Below, in pieces: positions 29,875-37,533 of a stretch of 61,889 nt of DNA. Position 1 is the stretch's first letter, and the number at the start of each line of letters is the position of its first letter. The DNA is taken from positions 151 to 62,039 of the forward strand of contig NZ_AWZU01000050.1 in the NCBI RefSeq assembly GCF_000472385.1. Reading direction: 5' to 3'. The position numbers were made by a program, and so were the translations under genes. Below the pieces are notes generated by a model. It had not been told where the DNA came from, did no database searches, and worked only from the letters and a program-made list of their open reading frames with translations. Source of the stretch: Bradyrhizobium sp. ARR65 (GTDB lineage: Bacteria; Pseudomonadota; Alphaproteobacteria; Rhizobiales; Xanthobacteraceae).

Positions 29875-30687
29875 ATGGCAACACCGATCTTCGGCATTTG
29901 TCATCTGTGTGGGGTGCACAAGCGACTCTCGTTCGAGCACGTACCGCCGCGGGCGGCGTTCAACACCAACCCGATCCTTCGCAGCAGTTTCGAACGGGTT
30001 GTGATGAACGAAGATCTCGATGATCTGCAGGGCAAGATCCAGCAGAGAGGGTCCGGCGCGTATACACTCTGTGGGAAATGCAACAGCGATACCGGCGCAT
30101 GGTACGCGGACTCGTATGTGAAATGGGCCGAACAGGCGATGCGTCTGCTCATGGCCGCGCGAGGTCAGCCATCACTGGAATATCCATTTCATCTGTATCC
30201 GCTAAGAGTTCTGAAGCAAATCGTCTGCATGTTCTTCAGCGTCAACAATCCTCGGTTTCAGCAGGCGCAACCCGACCTCGTGAGGTTTGTGCTCAACCGG
30301 GAGGTCCGGCAGATCCCTCCTGACGTACGGATCTACGCTTTCTATATGCTCTCGAACCGGATGCGCTCGTCCGGCGCATCGAGCTCCATCCAGGGATTTG
30401 GCACCGGCAACTCGAAGCTCCATGTTTTTTCGGAGATTGCCTTTGCTCCGTTTGGTTTCGTCATGACGCTCGGTGACATGCTACCGCCACAGCCGAACTT
30501 GGTCGACATTTCTGGCTTCACTCAATATGGCTATCGCGACTGGCGAACCGGCATCTCCATGAAGCTGCCCGTCATGTCGATTTACACGGCATTTCCTGGC
30601 GACTACAGGACACGTTCACAGACCCTTGCCGACCTCGCCGCCAACAAGGCATATGAGGCATCGCTCAAGAGCGGGCTGACTGAATAG
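29875..30687 (+). CDS. HNH-like, Zn-binding protein, partner of the STAND ATPase
   Basis: 270 residues. The N-terminus has C9-HL-C12, then SFEHVPPRAAF with H22, and LCGKCN with C66, C69 and N70, followed by DTGAWYA. This is the layout of an HNH/His-Me-finger nuclease with a structural zinc; the middle His is in the unusual EHVPP setting. The rest (about 90-270) is predicted mixed alpha/beta of unknown family. It follows the ATPase by 12 bases and is surely co-transcribed. It may be a second effector nuclease or a regulator. Whether the active site is complete cannot be decided by eye. Confidence 0.75.
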   Translation: MATPIFGICHLCGVHKRLSFEHVPPRAAFNTNPILRSSFERVVMNEDLDDLQGKIQQRGSGAYTLCGKCNSDTGAWYADSYVKWAEQAMRLLMAARGQPSLEYPFHLYPLRVLKQIVCMFFSVNNPRFQQAQPDLVRFVLNREVRQIPPDVRIYAFYMLSNRMRSSGASSSIQGFGTGNSKLHVFSEIAFAPFGFVMTLGDMLPPQPNLVDISGFTQYGYRDWRTGISMKLPVMSIYTAFPGDYRTRSQTLADLAANKAYEASLKSGLTE

Positions 30688-31483
30688 TGCGTGCGAGACA
30701 CATGAAACGTCCTTAGAGCCGCGCGGCGACGACGGCCTGCAAACACAAGACCATTCCTATTTCATGTCGCGTCCATGTCGCGCGGAATCGCCGGGACGGA
30801 TTGGTAGCCATTGAAAACAAAGGGGAATTTCTGGGAGACCGCATCGCGCCAAAATTGGCGGAGCGGATCGTACTAAGTGCAATTGATACGGGATCTTTTG
30901 GACTGATTGGTAGCGATTGAAGCGACAAAAATGGTCGCCTCGAGTGGAATCAAAAGCCGCTGTCGAGCTCGAACATTGCGCCGTGCCGACCACATTTGAG
31001 AAAGGAGCGGTTCGGCGCGAAGAACTCCCCGGAACCGATGTTGAGCCACACGCCATCGTGCGGGCAGCGATTGACATAGCCGTAAAAGTGATTGCCGGTG
31101 GTCCGCCCCGCGACGATCGGAAATGGCCTGTTTGCGCCGTCGTTCTCAATCCGCGATAGGCTGAAAGCTCTAGCATGCCCCGCTCGATGGCCTCGGCAGG
31201 ACAGACGACGAAGACCTCGATTTCATGACTGTCACCGATGTTCTCTTCTTTCATGCCCATCCTCACGCTTTCCTTTGAACGCATCGCCTGTGGGTTCGAC
31301 TTCAGCCGAAACATCAAAGGCCCGAGAACCAGTACTGCCACTCGTCCCTGACCTGATGTTTGAAAGATCAAGCAATAGTCCGGCTTGACGATCGGTCGGC
31401 TCGCCGTCCGAACGAGCGCGACATTCGAAACAAGCGGGAAGTGGCCTGCTGCGTCCATGTCCTCGCCGCTTTTTTGGCACCGC
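30688..31483. other. Junction between the accessory block and the nif genes, no gene called
   Basis: A 701-bp frame on the minus strand (30757-31458) lacks a plausible domain or start. Two near-identical 17-bp direct repeats, GATTGGTAGCCATTGAA at 30799-30815 and GATTGGTAGCGATTGAA at 30905-30921, lie 106 bp apart. They may be relics of duplication in a small decayed frame. Confidence 0.4.
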
Positions 31484-31792
31484 TTAGAGAGGCGGGGCGG
31501 AGCCCTGGAGGTCGACCACCATGTTTCTTGTTCCGAGCACCCTCGCCTGGCAGGCGAGCCGCGACTTGGGGTCGATGCCGACCATTTTATTGAGCCTCTG
31601 ATTTTCAGATCGCCTCATCTTCGAAAGTCCGCTGCCGCCGCTCCGGATGAGGATCTGGCATGATCCGCATTCTCCCTTTCCCTCGCATTTGTGAGGAATG
31701 ACAAGGTCAGCGCCGAGCAGCGCCGCCAAAAGTGAGGTGTGCGCGCTGACCCCAATCATCTTACCCTGCGGAAAGACCGTAACGATCGACAT
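31484..31792 (-). CDS. [2Fe-2S] ferredoxin of the nif cluster
   Basis: 102 residues with the plant/adrenodoxin-type cluster motif CEGKGECGSC (C36, C42, C45) and C81 in RLACQARV. The fold segments VTVFPQGKMIGVSAHTSLLA and VIPHKCE fit 2Fe-2S ferredoxins located in nif regions (FdxD/FdxE type). It is the last gene of the nifB operon, 38 bases after the DegT-like gene. It probably donates electrons to nitrogenase or to a biosynthetic step. Confidence 0.85.
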   Translation of the reverse strand: MSIVTVFPQGKMIGVSAHTSLLAALLGADLVIPHKCEGKGECGSCQILIRSGGSGLSKMRRSENQRLNKMVGIDPKSRLACQARVLGTRNMVVDLQGSAPPL

Positions 31793-31830
31793 TAACTTTC
31801 CTTTTGTTTGGTACTGATAGTTCGCTGGTC

Positions 31831-33027
31831 CTAGTAGATCGCTGCGCCCGCGCCCACGTTGATGGAGGCATCCTTCATTCTCTCCACGATGAACTCGATC
31901 TGTCCGTCAGTGAGATGGGTGTGAAATGGCAGCGCTACGGCGCGATCAGCAATTTTTTCTGTGACCAGAAAATCGCCGCGCCGATACCCAAATTCAGAGT
32001 AGTGAGGCTGCAGGTGCAGCGGATGGCAATAGGCGGCGGCCTCGATTTTCTCCATCCTCAAATCATCGAGAATTGCGTCGCGGCTCGACCGGCTGAAACG
32101 CGTCCCAAGATGCACGAGATAGAGGAACCAGTTCACCTCGGTCACATCAGGCCCGACATAGGGCGGTTTGATCCCCTCAAAGGATTGCATATGCAGGGCG
32201 TAGAGCTGCTCGACAAGCCGACGCCGCTCCAGGATCTGATCAAGCCGATCGAGCTGTGCCAGGCCCAAGGCCGCGGCCAGATCGCTCATCCCCCCTTGAA
32301 GGGGCGCTGCACTGCCGACGATTACGGACCCCCGCTCGTCAAGCCCACGCCCGCGATGACGGCGCAGCGCCATGGCCGTATTGAGATCGTCGGTCACCAC
32401 CATTCCACCTTCTCCACAGGTGAGGGCAGACGGCTGTGCGAAATCGAAGACGGCTATGTCGCCGAAGGTGCCGACAAGCTTTCCCTTGTATCTTGAACCG
32501 ATAGCTTCGGTGCAGTCCTCAATAAGTGGCAATCGGTGACGCTCCGCCAATGCTCGAAGCTCCGACCACTGGCCTGGATGGCCATTCGGATTCGCGCCGA
32601 CGATGGCACGCGTACGAGCCGTTATTCGTTCTTCGACACTGGCCGAAAACAACGCCCCCGACCAATAATCGATGTCGGCGAATACCGGCCGCGCACCCGC
32701 AAGACTGATGGCGTGCACCGTCTCGCGAAATCCGTATGGCGAAGCAATCACCTCCTGCCCCGGAGTAATGCCGAGCGCTTTTAGCGCGAGCAGAAGGCCG
32801 ATGGTGCCGCTTCCGACTGCAACGCCATATTTGCGCCCGAGATACGCGGCGAATGAATTTTCGAAGGCTTCGGTCACGGGCCCACCGGAAATCCGTGGCG
32901 AGCGAAGCAGGGCATCGACGGCGGAGAGCTCCGCAACGGTAATGTCAGGATCCGAGAGCCGGATGAACGATGGATCCAATTCGGCGGCTTGCACCAGACC
33001 TGCCCCAGGGGGCGCGAGCGCAGTCAT
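31831..33027 (-). CDS. DegT/DnrJ/EryC1-family protein lacking the catalytic lysine
   Basis: 398 residues, full family length, fold type I PLP aminotransferase of the sugar-aminotransferase group. VGSGTIGLLLALKALGI and PLIEDCTEAIGSRYKGKLVG (with D171) are clear. In the loop that normally reads FSFxxxKxxTxGEGG, this protein has FDFAQPSALTCGEGG, so Ser200 replaces the Schiff-base Lys. A normal aminotransferase reaction is therefore unlikely; it may be a different PLP or PMP chemistry or a regulatory pseudoenzyme. Its start overlaps the stop of the previous gene (ATGA), and it is part of the nifB operon. Its nif function is unknown. Confidence 0.8.
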   Translation of the reverse strand: MTALAPPGAGLVQAAELDPSFIRLSDPDITVAELSAVDALLRSPRISGGPVTEAFENSFAAYLGRKYGVAVGSGTIGLLLALKALGITPGQEVIASPYGFRETVHAISLAGARPVFADIDYWSGALFSASVEERITARTRAIVGANPNGHPGQWSELRALAERHRLPLIEDCTEAIGSRYKGKLVGTFGDIAVFDFAQPSALTCGEGGMVVTDDLNTAMALRRHRGRGLDERGSVIVGSAAPLQGGMSDLAAALGLAQLDRLDQILERRRLVEQLYALHMQSFEGIKPPYVGPDVTEVNWFLYLVHLGTRFSRSSRDAILDDLRMEKIEAAAYCHPLHLQPHYSEFGYRRGDFLVTEKIADRAVALPFHTHLTDGQIEFIVERMKDASINVGAGAAIY

Positions 33028-33326
33028 CGCCTCGCAGCCTTTGCTGCGAGCACGATGCCGGTCGCCCACGCCGGATCAGGTGTGATCTGCACGCAGTGAT
33101 CGGAGCCGTCAATCAAATGCAGATCGTAGTGCCGAAAGCTTCGGAACGGCGGCTCAATTACATCCGACGCATCGCAACGTGTCAGGGCGAGATGCGGAAA
33201 GCGCCGCCGCAGCTCTGTGATCGGGCTTGGGCTGACCTCTGCCGCAAGAAGCTGCTCGATCTGCATCAGTTCATCAGCACCGATTGCCATCCCTGTCCTA
33301 TCCTTGCACATGGAAACACACGTCAT
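33024..33326 (-). CDS. Small nif-cluster protein, DUF6129-like
   Basis: 100 residues. LRRRFPHLALTRCDASDVIE followed by YDLHLIDGSDHCVQITPDPA and TGIVLA matches a small family placed in nif clusters that I remember as DUF6129. The ATG at 33326 was chosen because it overlaps the upstream stop by four bases, like its neighbours; a second ATG at 33290 is possible. Function unknown. Confidence 0.7.
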   Translation of the reverse strand: MTCVSMCKDRTGMAIGADELMQIEQLLAAEVSPSPITELRRRFPHLALTRCDASDVIEPPFRSFRHYDLHLIDGSDHCVQITPDPAWATGIVLAAKAARR

Positions 33327-33682
33327 TTCCAGAACACGCGGTCGAGATCGGCATTGAGCTCGTCGAGCGCTGCGTTGAGCCGGGGATGGACACTGTGAAA
33401 TTTCCAGATTCCGCGCTCGTGGTCTTTGGAAAAGAGCTTCCAGACGGTGCTCACGGCGTCATGATGAATAAGCGCCACGTCAATGGGGCCTCCCTGTTGA
33501 TCGATGTTGCGCGAACAACAGGGACTCTCGATGAGATACCCTCCTCTCACTGGCTTAACGTCCGGTGATACATAGAGATAGCGTTTGCGCGATCTCAAGG
33601 CACGTTCGATCCGCTTGCGATCGAGCTCGTTCGGGTGGGCGATGGTGCGAGCGACCGGTCGTTTTGTGAATGCGGCATTCAT
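33323..33682 (-). CDS. DUF3024-like nif-cluster protein
   Basis: 119 residues: LDRKRIERALRSRKRYLYVS, then GGYLIESPCCSRNIDQQGG and DHERGIWKFHSVHPRLNAAL, ending NADLDRVFWK. The S-x-CSRN-D--GG-ID pattern and the final DRVFW fit the DUF3024 family. It overlaps both neighbours by four bases in the nifB operon. Role unknown; conserved location suggests nitrogenase maturation. Confidence 0.7.
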   Translation of the reverse strand: MNAAFTKRPVARTIAHPNELDRKRIERALRSRKRYLYVSPDVKPVRGGYLIESPCCSRNIDQQGGPIDVALIHHDAVSTVWKLFSKDHERGIWKFHSVHPRLNAALDELNADLDRVFWK

Positions 33683-33936
33683 CGCCCCTGCGCTCCCTCG
33701 ACGGGCGTGATCTCTTCTTCCAGGCAGCCGACCACCAGCCGTTCGCCGAACTCAACCAGATAGATCGGCAAGTTCGCCTCGGTCTGTGTTCCGACCCTAA
33801 CGATCTCGCCGACACCGCCTGCGCCGACCAGCAGTGCGTCCGCTGGGGCGCACGGAAACGATCCGTCATTGACGAGGTCAATGGCTGCCTTCACCCGCTG
33901 GCCCCACTGGTACTTCGGCAGCCTCGGTTCAATCAT
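33679..33936 (-). CDS. nifZ: NifZ-family protein, second copy
   Basis: 85 residues beginning MIEPRLPKYQWGQRVKAAID, with GGVGEIVRVGTQTEANLPIY and VEFGERLVVGCLEEEI. NifZ proteins help mature the P-cluster of NifDK. Two NifZ-type genes stand in tandem with a four-base overlap; this one is more divergent than the first. Confidence 0.85.
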   Translation of the reverse strand: MIEPRLPKYQWGQRVKAAIDLVNDGSFPCAPADALLVGAGGVGEIVRVGTQTEANLPIYLVEFGERLVVGCLEEEITPVEGAQGR

Positions 33937-34250
33937 TGTACGGCCTCTTCGGGCAATGGCGGGTCTTCAAGCTCGCCTTCCAGTACGGACTCGAGCTCCT
34001 TGCGCTTCATGCCGACCCGATTGCCACTTTCGAAAAATTCGACGCCGTAGATGTAGAACTGCTGCAGAAAGGTCCCGATCGAAACCACGTAACCGACCTC
34101 CCCCTTCCTGGCGAGAATTTCACCAATTTCCTTACCGGCATAGGTTCCGTCATTTCGGATGGTGAACTTGGCTCGTACTTTCTCGCCGAAGCTGAAGCAT
34201 GGTGGAGCGGAGAGCTCGACCAGATCGCTGTCCCGAACGATGTTGCTCAT
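33933..34250 (-). CDS. nifZ: NifZ, nitrogenase P-cluster maturation protein
   Basis: 105 residues with CFSFGEKVRAKFTIRNDGTY, ARKGEVGYVVSIGTFLQQFY and IYGVEFFESGNRVGMKRKEL, the conserved NifZ body. Its start overlaps the stop of the decayed reading frame upstream by four bases, showing that the operon was once tightly packed. It is translated within the nifB transcript. Confidence 0.9.
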   Translation of the reverse strand: MSNIVRDSDLVELSAPPCFSFGEKVRAKFTIRNDGTYAGKEIGEILARKGEVGYVVSIGTFLQQFYIYGVEFFESGNRVGMKRKELESVLEGELEDPPLPEEAVQ

Positions 34251-34600
34251 GCGCCACTCTCCCCTGGTCCGTCGATACAGATGGCCAACCGCGCGCTCGC
34301 CACTTCCTGGACCACGCGGTGTTCGTCTTCGGCCAAGCCTGCACGCTCGAGCGAGGCAGACTGCCTACTCACGGCGGACCACCCCATCCGCATCATGGCG
34401 GAGCGCGATGAGCCAATCCCGGGACACCTCCTGGCGATCTCAAGCCATACGGCCTGATGCCGATCGTCGATGATGGCGGGCTGCCGGTTGTCCGGAATGC
34501 GGCACGCAAGCTCGCCGCTCCCGTCGGAGTCGCTGTTACTCGTGATTGCGCCGAGCGGCGGGGCCTTCCGGCCCAGCACCGGTAGCTGGGGGCAAAAGTC
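34247..34600 (-). pseudogene. Degenerate leucine-rich-variant (LRV) nif-cluster protein
   Basis: The open frame has CRIPDNRQPAIIDDRHQAVW followed by LEIARRCPG, and a second frame continues SRDWLIALRHDADGVVRRE before a stop. The pattern of DD--VR-E-ARR--- repeats resembles the 4Fe4S-LRV protein that often stands between fdxN and nifZ. The N-terminal Cys-rich part is missing. Stop and frame changes indicate decay. Confidence 0.45.
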
Positions 34601-34609
34601 ATCCTTCAT

Positions 34610-35100
34610 CGTCCCGCCCCTACGCGCCAGCACATCCAGGGATACCTCGGCGCCGACAGTGCGATCAATTTCCATAAGCTTCGCAATGGCGGCGCGGGCT
34701 TCCTCCAGCGGCCCAACGGCATTTACAAGTAGGCTTACCCTTTGGGCGAGAACAAGTCGAAGCGCAGCAGGATATTCGTAGATGCTGAATGCGGAGTCAC
34801 CTGCGCTGGCCACGGGCCAGTCCTTCGAAACGCCTGCTTTGTGCACCGCCCTGGAAATGCAGAGCGTTGCGACTTCCAACGCCTCCGCCAAACGCCCGTT
34901 ATAGAAATAGAAGCGATAGAGCGCGAGGAGGACGGCAGCATGCGCCGGCGCCAGGGCCAGCAGTGCATCTGGCCGTTTTTCCGCGATCTTCTCCCGATGA
35001 TAGGAGAGAGCTGGCAGGTGTAACTGCTCCTGGGCCTTCCGAGGCAAGTCTTCGCCGAAGGGGGCGTGCGCTAACGGCGCCCTTTCGCTCCACGAATGCC
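34610..35100 (-). pseudogene. Degenerate TPR-like nif-cluster protein
   Basis: The frame reads FGEDLPRKAQEQLHLPALSY, then ALAPAHAAVLLALYRFYFYN and GRLAEALEVATLCISRA, the body of a roughly 180-residue TPR-like protein common in nif clusters. Near 34740-34780 the conserved LLRFDLFSPKG lies in another frame and is followed by two TAA codons. The original frame then resumes with PLEEARAAIAKLMEIDRT. Two opposite frame changes plus two nonsense codons in the coding frame mean the protein is lost, although a long open frame hides this. Confidence 0.6.
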
Positions 35101-35454
35101 GATTACCTGTAACATCGGGGTTTATCAGCAGCTTTTCCCGCTCGAGCAAGCGGATTTGAGATTTTGCTGGAGCCGCAGGCCCGCTGGCGGGAAAATAAAC
35201 TCGGTTCTGGCAGCGACCGCTAGATCGGCTCCGCCAGCTCAGGACCGTGCCCAGCTCTCGGAATTGAGGAGAGGCTTGAGGCGCGCGCGCCAGTTCAGCT
35301 GCGGAGCGGTCCGCAAAAGCCGATCCAAAGCGCGAGCGGCTGACAGTCCCGAGCAAGCGCCGGCCGCAGCGGGTACCCCCAATGTGCAGAAAGCGGTTAT
35401 TGTCCCACATCAAGAGCCTCGTGCCCCTCTCACAGCGGGGCGTCAGGGCAAAGC
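35101..35454. other. About 350 bp between fdxN and the decayed TPR gene
   Basis: A minus-strand frame is open here but has Arg/Ser-rich, non-protein-like composition. It is probably decayed coding DNA of the nifB operon. Confidence 0.4.
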
Positions 35455-35694
35455 TCACGGACGCGGCCCGTTCGCTGGAGCGTCATAGCGCGGCAATGAG
35501 GCGTCGATGACGCAGGTTTTATCGACAGGGCATACGGCGGCGCATTGTGGCTCATCGAAATAGCCTATGCACTCGGTGCATTTCTTTGGATCGATGACGA
35601 AGGTCCCATTCTTCTCCGCGATTGCGTCATTCGGACACTCAGGAGCGCAAGCCGAGCAGCTCGTGCATTGCGAGGCAATAATCTTGAACGGCAT
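35455..35694 (-). CDS. fdxN: 2[4Fe-4S] ferredoxin FdxN
   Basis: 79 residues. Eight cluster Cys are visible: C10, C13, C16, C20 and C39, C42, C51, C55, with the longer loop in the second motif typical of FdxN-type nif ferredoxins (KKCTECIGYFDEPQCAAVC). It follows nifB by 10 bases. FdxN is thought to supply electrons for NifB or nitrogenase. A close homologue is present at 52305-52499. Confidence 0.92.
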   Translation of the reverse strand: MPFKIIASQCTSCSACAPECPNDAIAEKNGTFVIDPKKCTECIGYFDEPQCAAVCPVDKTCVIDASLPRYDAPANGPRP

Positions 35695-35704
35695 CGGCTC
35701 CCCC

Positions 35705-37255
35705 TTAAGCGACCGAACTCAGCGCGCCCTGGCGGATCGCCCCATCGCCCCGCTCGACGTGCTGGATGTCCCCGCTTTGCACCTTCTCGAGGTAGGACTT
35801 GAACCACGCGATCACCGATTTCTCGATGAACTCATGGGCATATTCGTCGACTGGCACGATCCCTGCCCGCAATAGTTCGCTTTTAGGGGAGCCGCCGATC
35901 TTTGCGACGAACACCGCATGGCAGTCATTGATGGCCCCTATTGTGGTGGTTAGCCTTCCCTCCTCGCCATAACCGGCTTGGCAGTAGAGGTCGACGCGGC
36001 GGTGGCCGACGAATTTGGGGCCAGCGGTCGAAAGCTGGTAGATCTGGAACTCCTTGGCGTGACCGAAATGCAGGTTGATGAGTCCATCCCCTTTCGTCGC
36101 CACCGCAACCAGGAGCTTAAGTTCGCTCATTTCCGCGGCAAGCTCCGCCAACCCCTCCTGCTTAGCCGCGAGCTTTTGGGCGCGCGCCTGCTCGACCTTG
36201 CCCTGATAAGCCAGGCGTGCGTTGACGTCATATCTGACGTCAACGGACATGATCTTCTCGGTCGTGAACTCCGCGCTCCGGTCCTCGCCGAGCAGGCCGA
36301 CGGCATCCGCCCGGCACTGCCGGCAATGTCGCATCATGTTCATCTCGCTTTCGCAGGCATCCTGCAGAGCCTTTAATTCCCGCGCGCTGGGGCCCCGCTG
36401 CCCCTTCAGGCCGAACACGGTGCCGTGCTCAGGCGCGGAGATCAGTGGCATGATGTTGTGCAGGAAGGCGCCACGCGCTTTAACCGCTTTGTTGACCTCG
36501 ACCAGATGCCGGTCGTTGACGCCCGGGATCATCACCGAATTGATCTTGCAGAGGATGCCGCGCGCGGTCAGCATCTCAAGGCCTTGCAGCTGCCGTTCAG
36601 CGAGGATCTTCGCGGCTTCAAGGCCGGTGTACCGCTTATGGCGATAGAAGATCCAGGGATAGATCTGCGCGCCAATTTCGGGATCGATCATGTTGATCGT
36701 GATGGTGACATGGTCGATCCCAAGGCGGGCGATCGTGTCGATATGGTCGGGGAGCGCGAGGCCGTTGGTCGAGACACACAATCTAAGATCTGGCGCATTC
36801 TTGGTCACAAGCTCAAAGGTTTTGAAAGTCTTTTCCGGATTAGCCAAGGGATCGCCGGGGCCGGCAATGCCGAGGACGGTCATCTGCGGGATGGCGGAGG
36901 CGACAGCCAACACCTTTTTTGCCGCCTGCTCAGGTGTCAGCTTCTCGCTTACCACTCCCGGGCGCGATTCATTGGCGCAATCATATTTTCGATTACAGAA
37001 ATTGCACTGGATGTTGCAGGCGGGCGCGACCGCAACGTGCATCCGGGCATAGTGGTGATGGGCTTCTTCACTGTAGCAGGGGTGATCCTTGATTTTCTCC
37101 CAGACACCGGTCGGCAGATCGCCTTGGCCGCCTTGCGAGCCGCAGCTGAGCTTACCCCTGCCCCCGGACGCCCCGCAGCCCTTATGCTCGGCCGTTGGCT
37201 GCACTATGCTGCCGATTGCACAACGTTCGGACCTTGCGTTCTTGAGTACTGACAC
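35705..37255 (-). CDS. nifB: NifB, FeMo-cofactor core (NifB-co) radical SAM enzyme
   Basis: 516 residues from GTG 37255. The GTG was chosen because the sigma-54 element at 37301-37316 puts the transcript start near 37290, which excludes longer frames; an AGGA-type site precedes it. The radical SAM motif CNIQCNFC (C80, C84, C87) is intact, followed by the NifB core (PGDPLANPEKTFKTFELVTK, CVSTNGLALP). The C-terminal NifX-like domain (VAVATKGDGLINLHFGHAKE) makes it the longer NifB type. It builds the 8Fe-9S-C precursor of FeMo-co. It leads an operon with fdxN, two nifZ and small genes. Confidence 0.96.
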   Translation of the reverse strand: MSVLKNARSERCAIGSIVQPTAEHKGCGASGGRGKLSCGSQGGQGDLPTGVWEKIKDHPCYSEEAHHHYARMHVAVAPACNIQCNFCNRKYDCANESRPGVVSEKLTPEQAAKKVLAVASAIPQMTVLGIAGPGDPLANPEKTFKTFELVTKNAPDLRLCVSTNGLALPDHIDTIARLGIDHVTITINMIDPEIGAQIYPWIFYRHKRYTGLEAAKILAERQLQGLEMLTARGILCKINSVMIPGVNDRHLVEVNKAVKARGAFLHNIMPLISAPEHGTVFGLKGQRGPSARELKALQDACESEMNMMRHCRQCRADAVGLLGEDRSAEFTTEKIMSVDVRYDVNARLAYQGKVEQARAQKLAAKQEGLAELAAEMSELKLLVAVATKGDGLINLHFGHAKEFQIYQLSTAGPKFVGHRRVDLYCQAGYGEEGRLTTTIGAINDCHAVFVAKIGGSPKSELLRAGIVPVDEYAHEFIEKSVIAWFKSYLEKVQSGDIQHVERGDGAIRQGALSSVA

Positions 37256-37300
37256 GCCTGTCTTTCCTTTCTCGCTGCAGGCGGAAACTAAAGGAAGTTT

Positions 37301-37316
37301 TGCAACTCGCGTGCCA
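37301..37316 (-). promoter_or_regulatory. Sigma-54 promoter of nifB
   Basis: TGGCACGCGAGTTGCA on the minus strand matches the consensus at every fixed position. It lies about 45 bases before the chosen GTG start. A NifA site is at 37414-37429. Confidence 0.93.
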
Positions 37317-37413
37317 TATCGGGATCGCAAGTAATCTTCGCCGTTGCATGAATGAGTTGAGTGTTTCCCCGATTTGCCCCGAAATTGACCCCCGTATTTC
37401 ATGGCACTGGCAT

Positions 37414-37429
37414 TGTCCAAACTGTGACA
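37414..37429. promoter_or_regulatory. NifA upstream activator site of nifB
   Basis: TGT CCAAACTGTG ACA fits TGT-N10-ACA. It lies about 98 bp upstream of the -24 element, a normal distance. Confidence 0.8.
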
Positions 37430-37533
37430 GACGTTGTCAGCTCGCCAACGGAGCTGAGCGCCGCGGGCGATCTGGCGCAGCCACGCAAACACCTCCCCGC
37501 GCTGCCGCGCCGGGATCAGAACAGGGCGATGTG

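Noticed and set aside
30757..31458. 233-codon minus-strand frame at the junction
   Set aside because: No recognisable motif, Ser/Arg-rich second half and no ribosome site; left as unassigned DNA.
31804..32496. 230-codon plus-strand frame opposite the DegT-like gene
   Set aside because: Antisense shadow; the minus-strand protein has clear family motifs.
36425..37252. 275-codon plus-strand frame opposite nifB
   Set aside because: It is a shadow of the conserved nifB coding strand; its composition has no domain-like character and no ribosome site.
37402..37417. Plus-strand TGGCAC-like element upstream of nifB
   Set aside because: The -12 part is TTGT instead of TTGC and no plus-strand gene follows.
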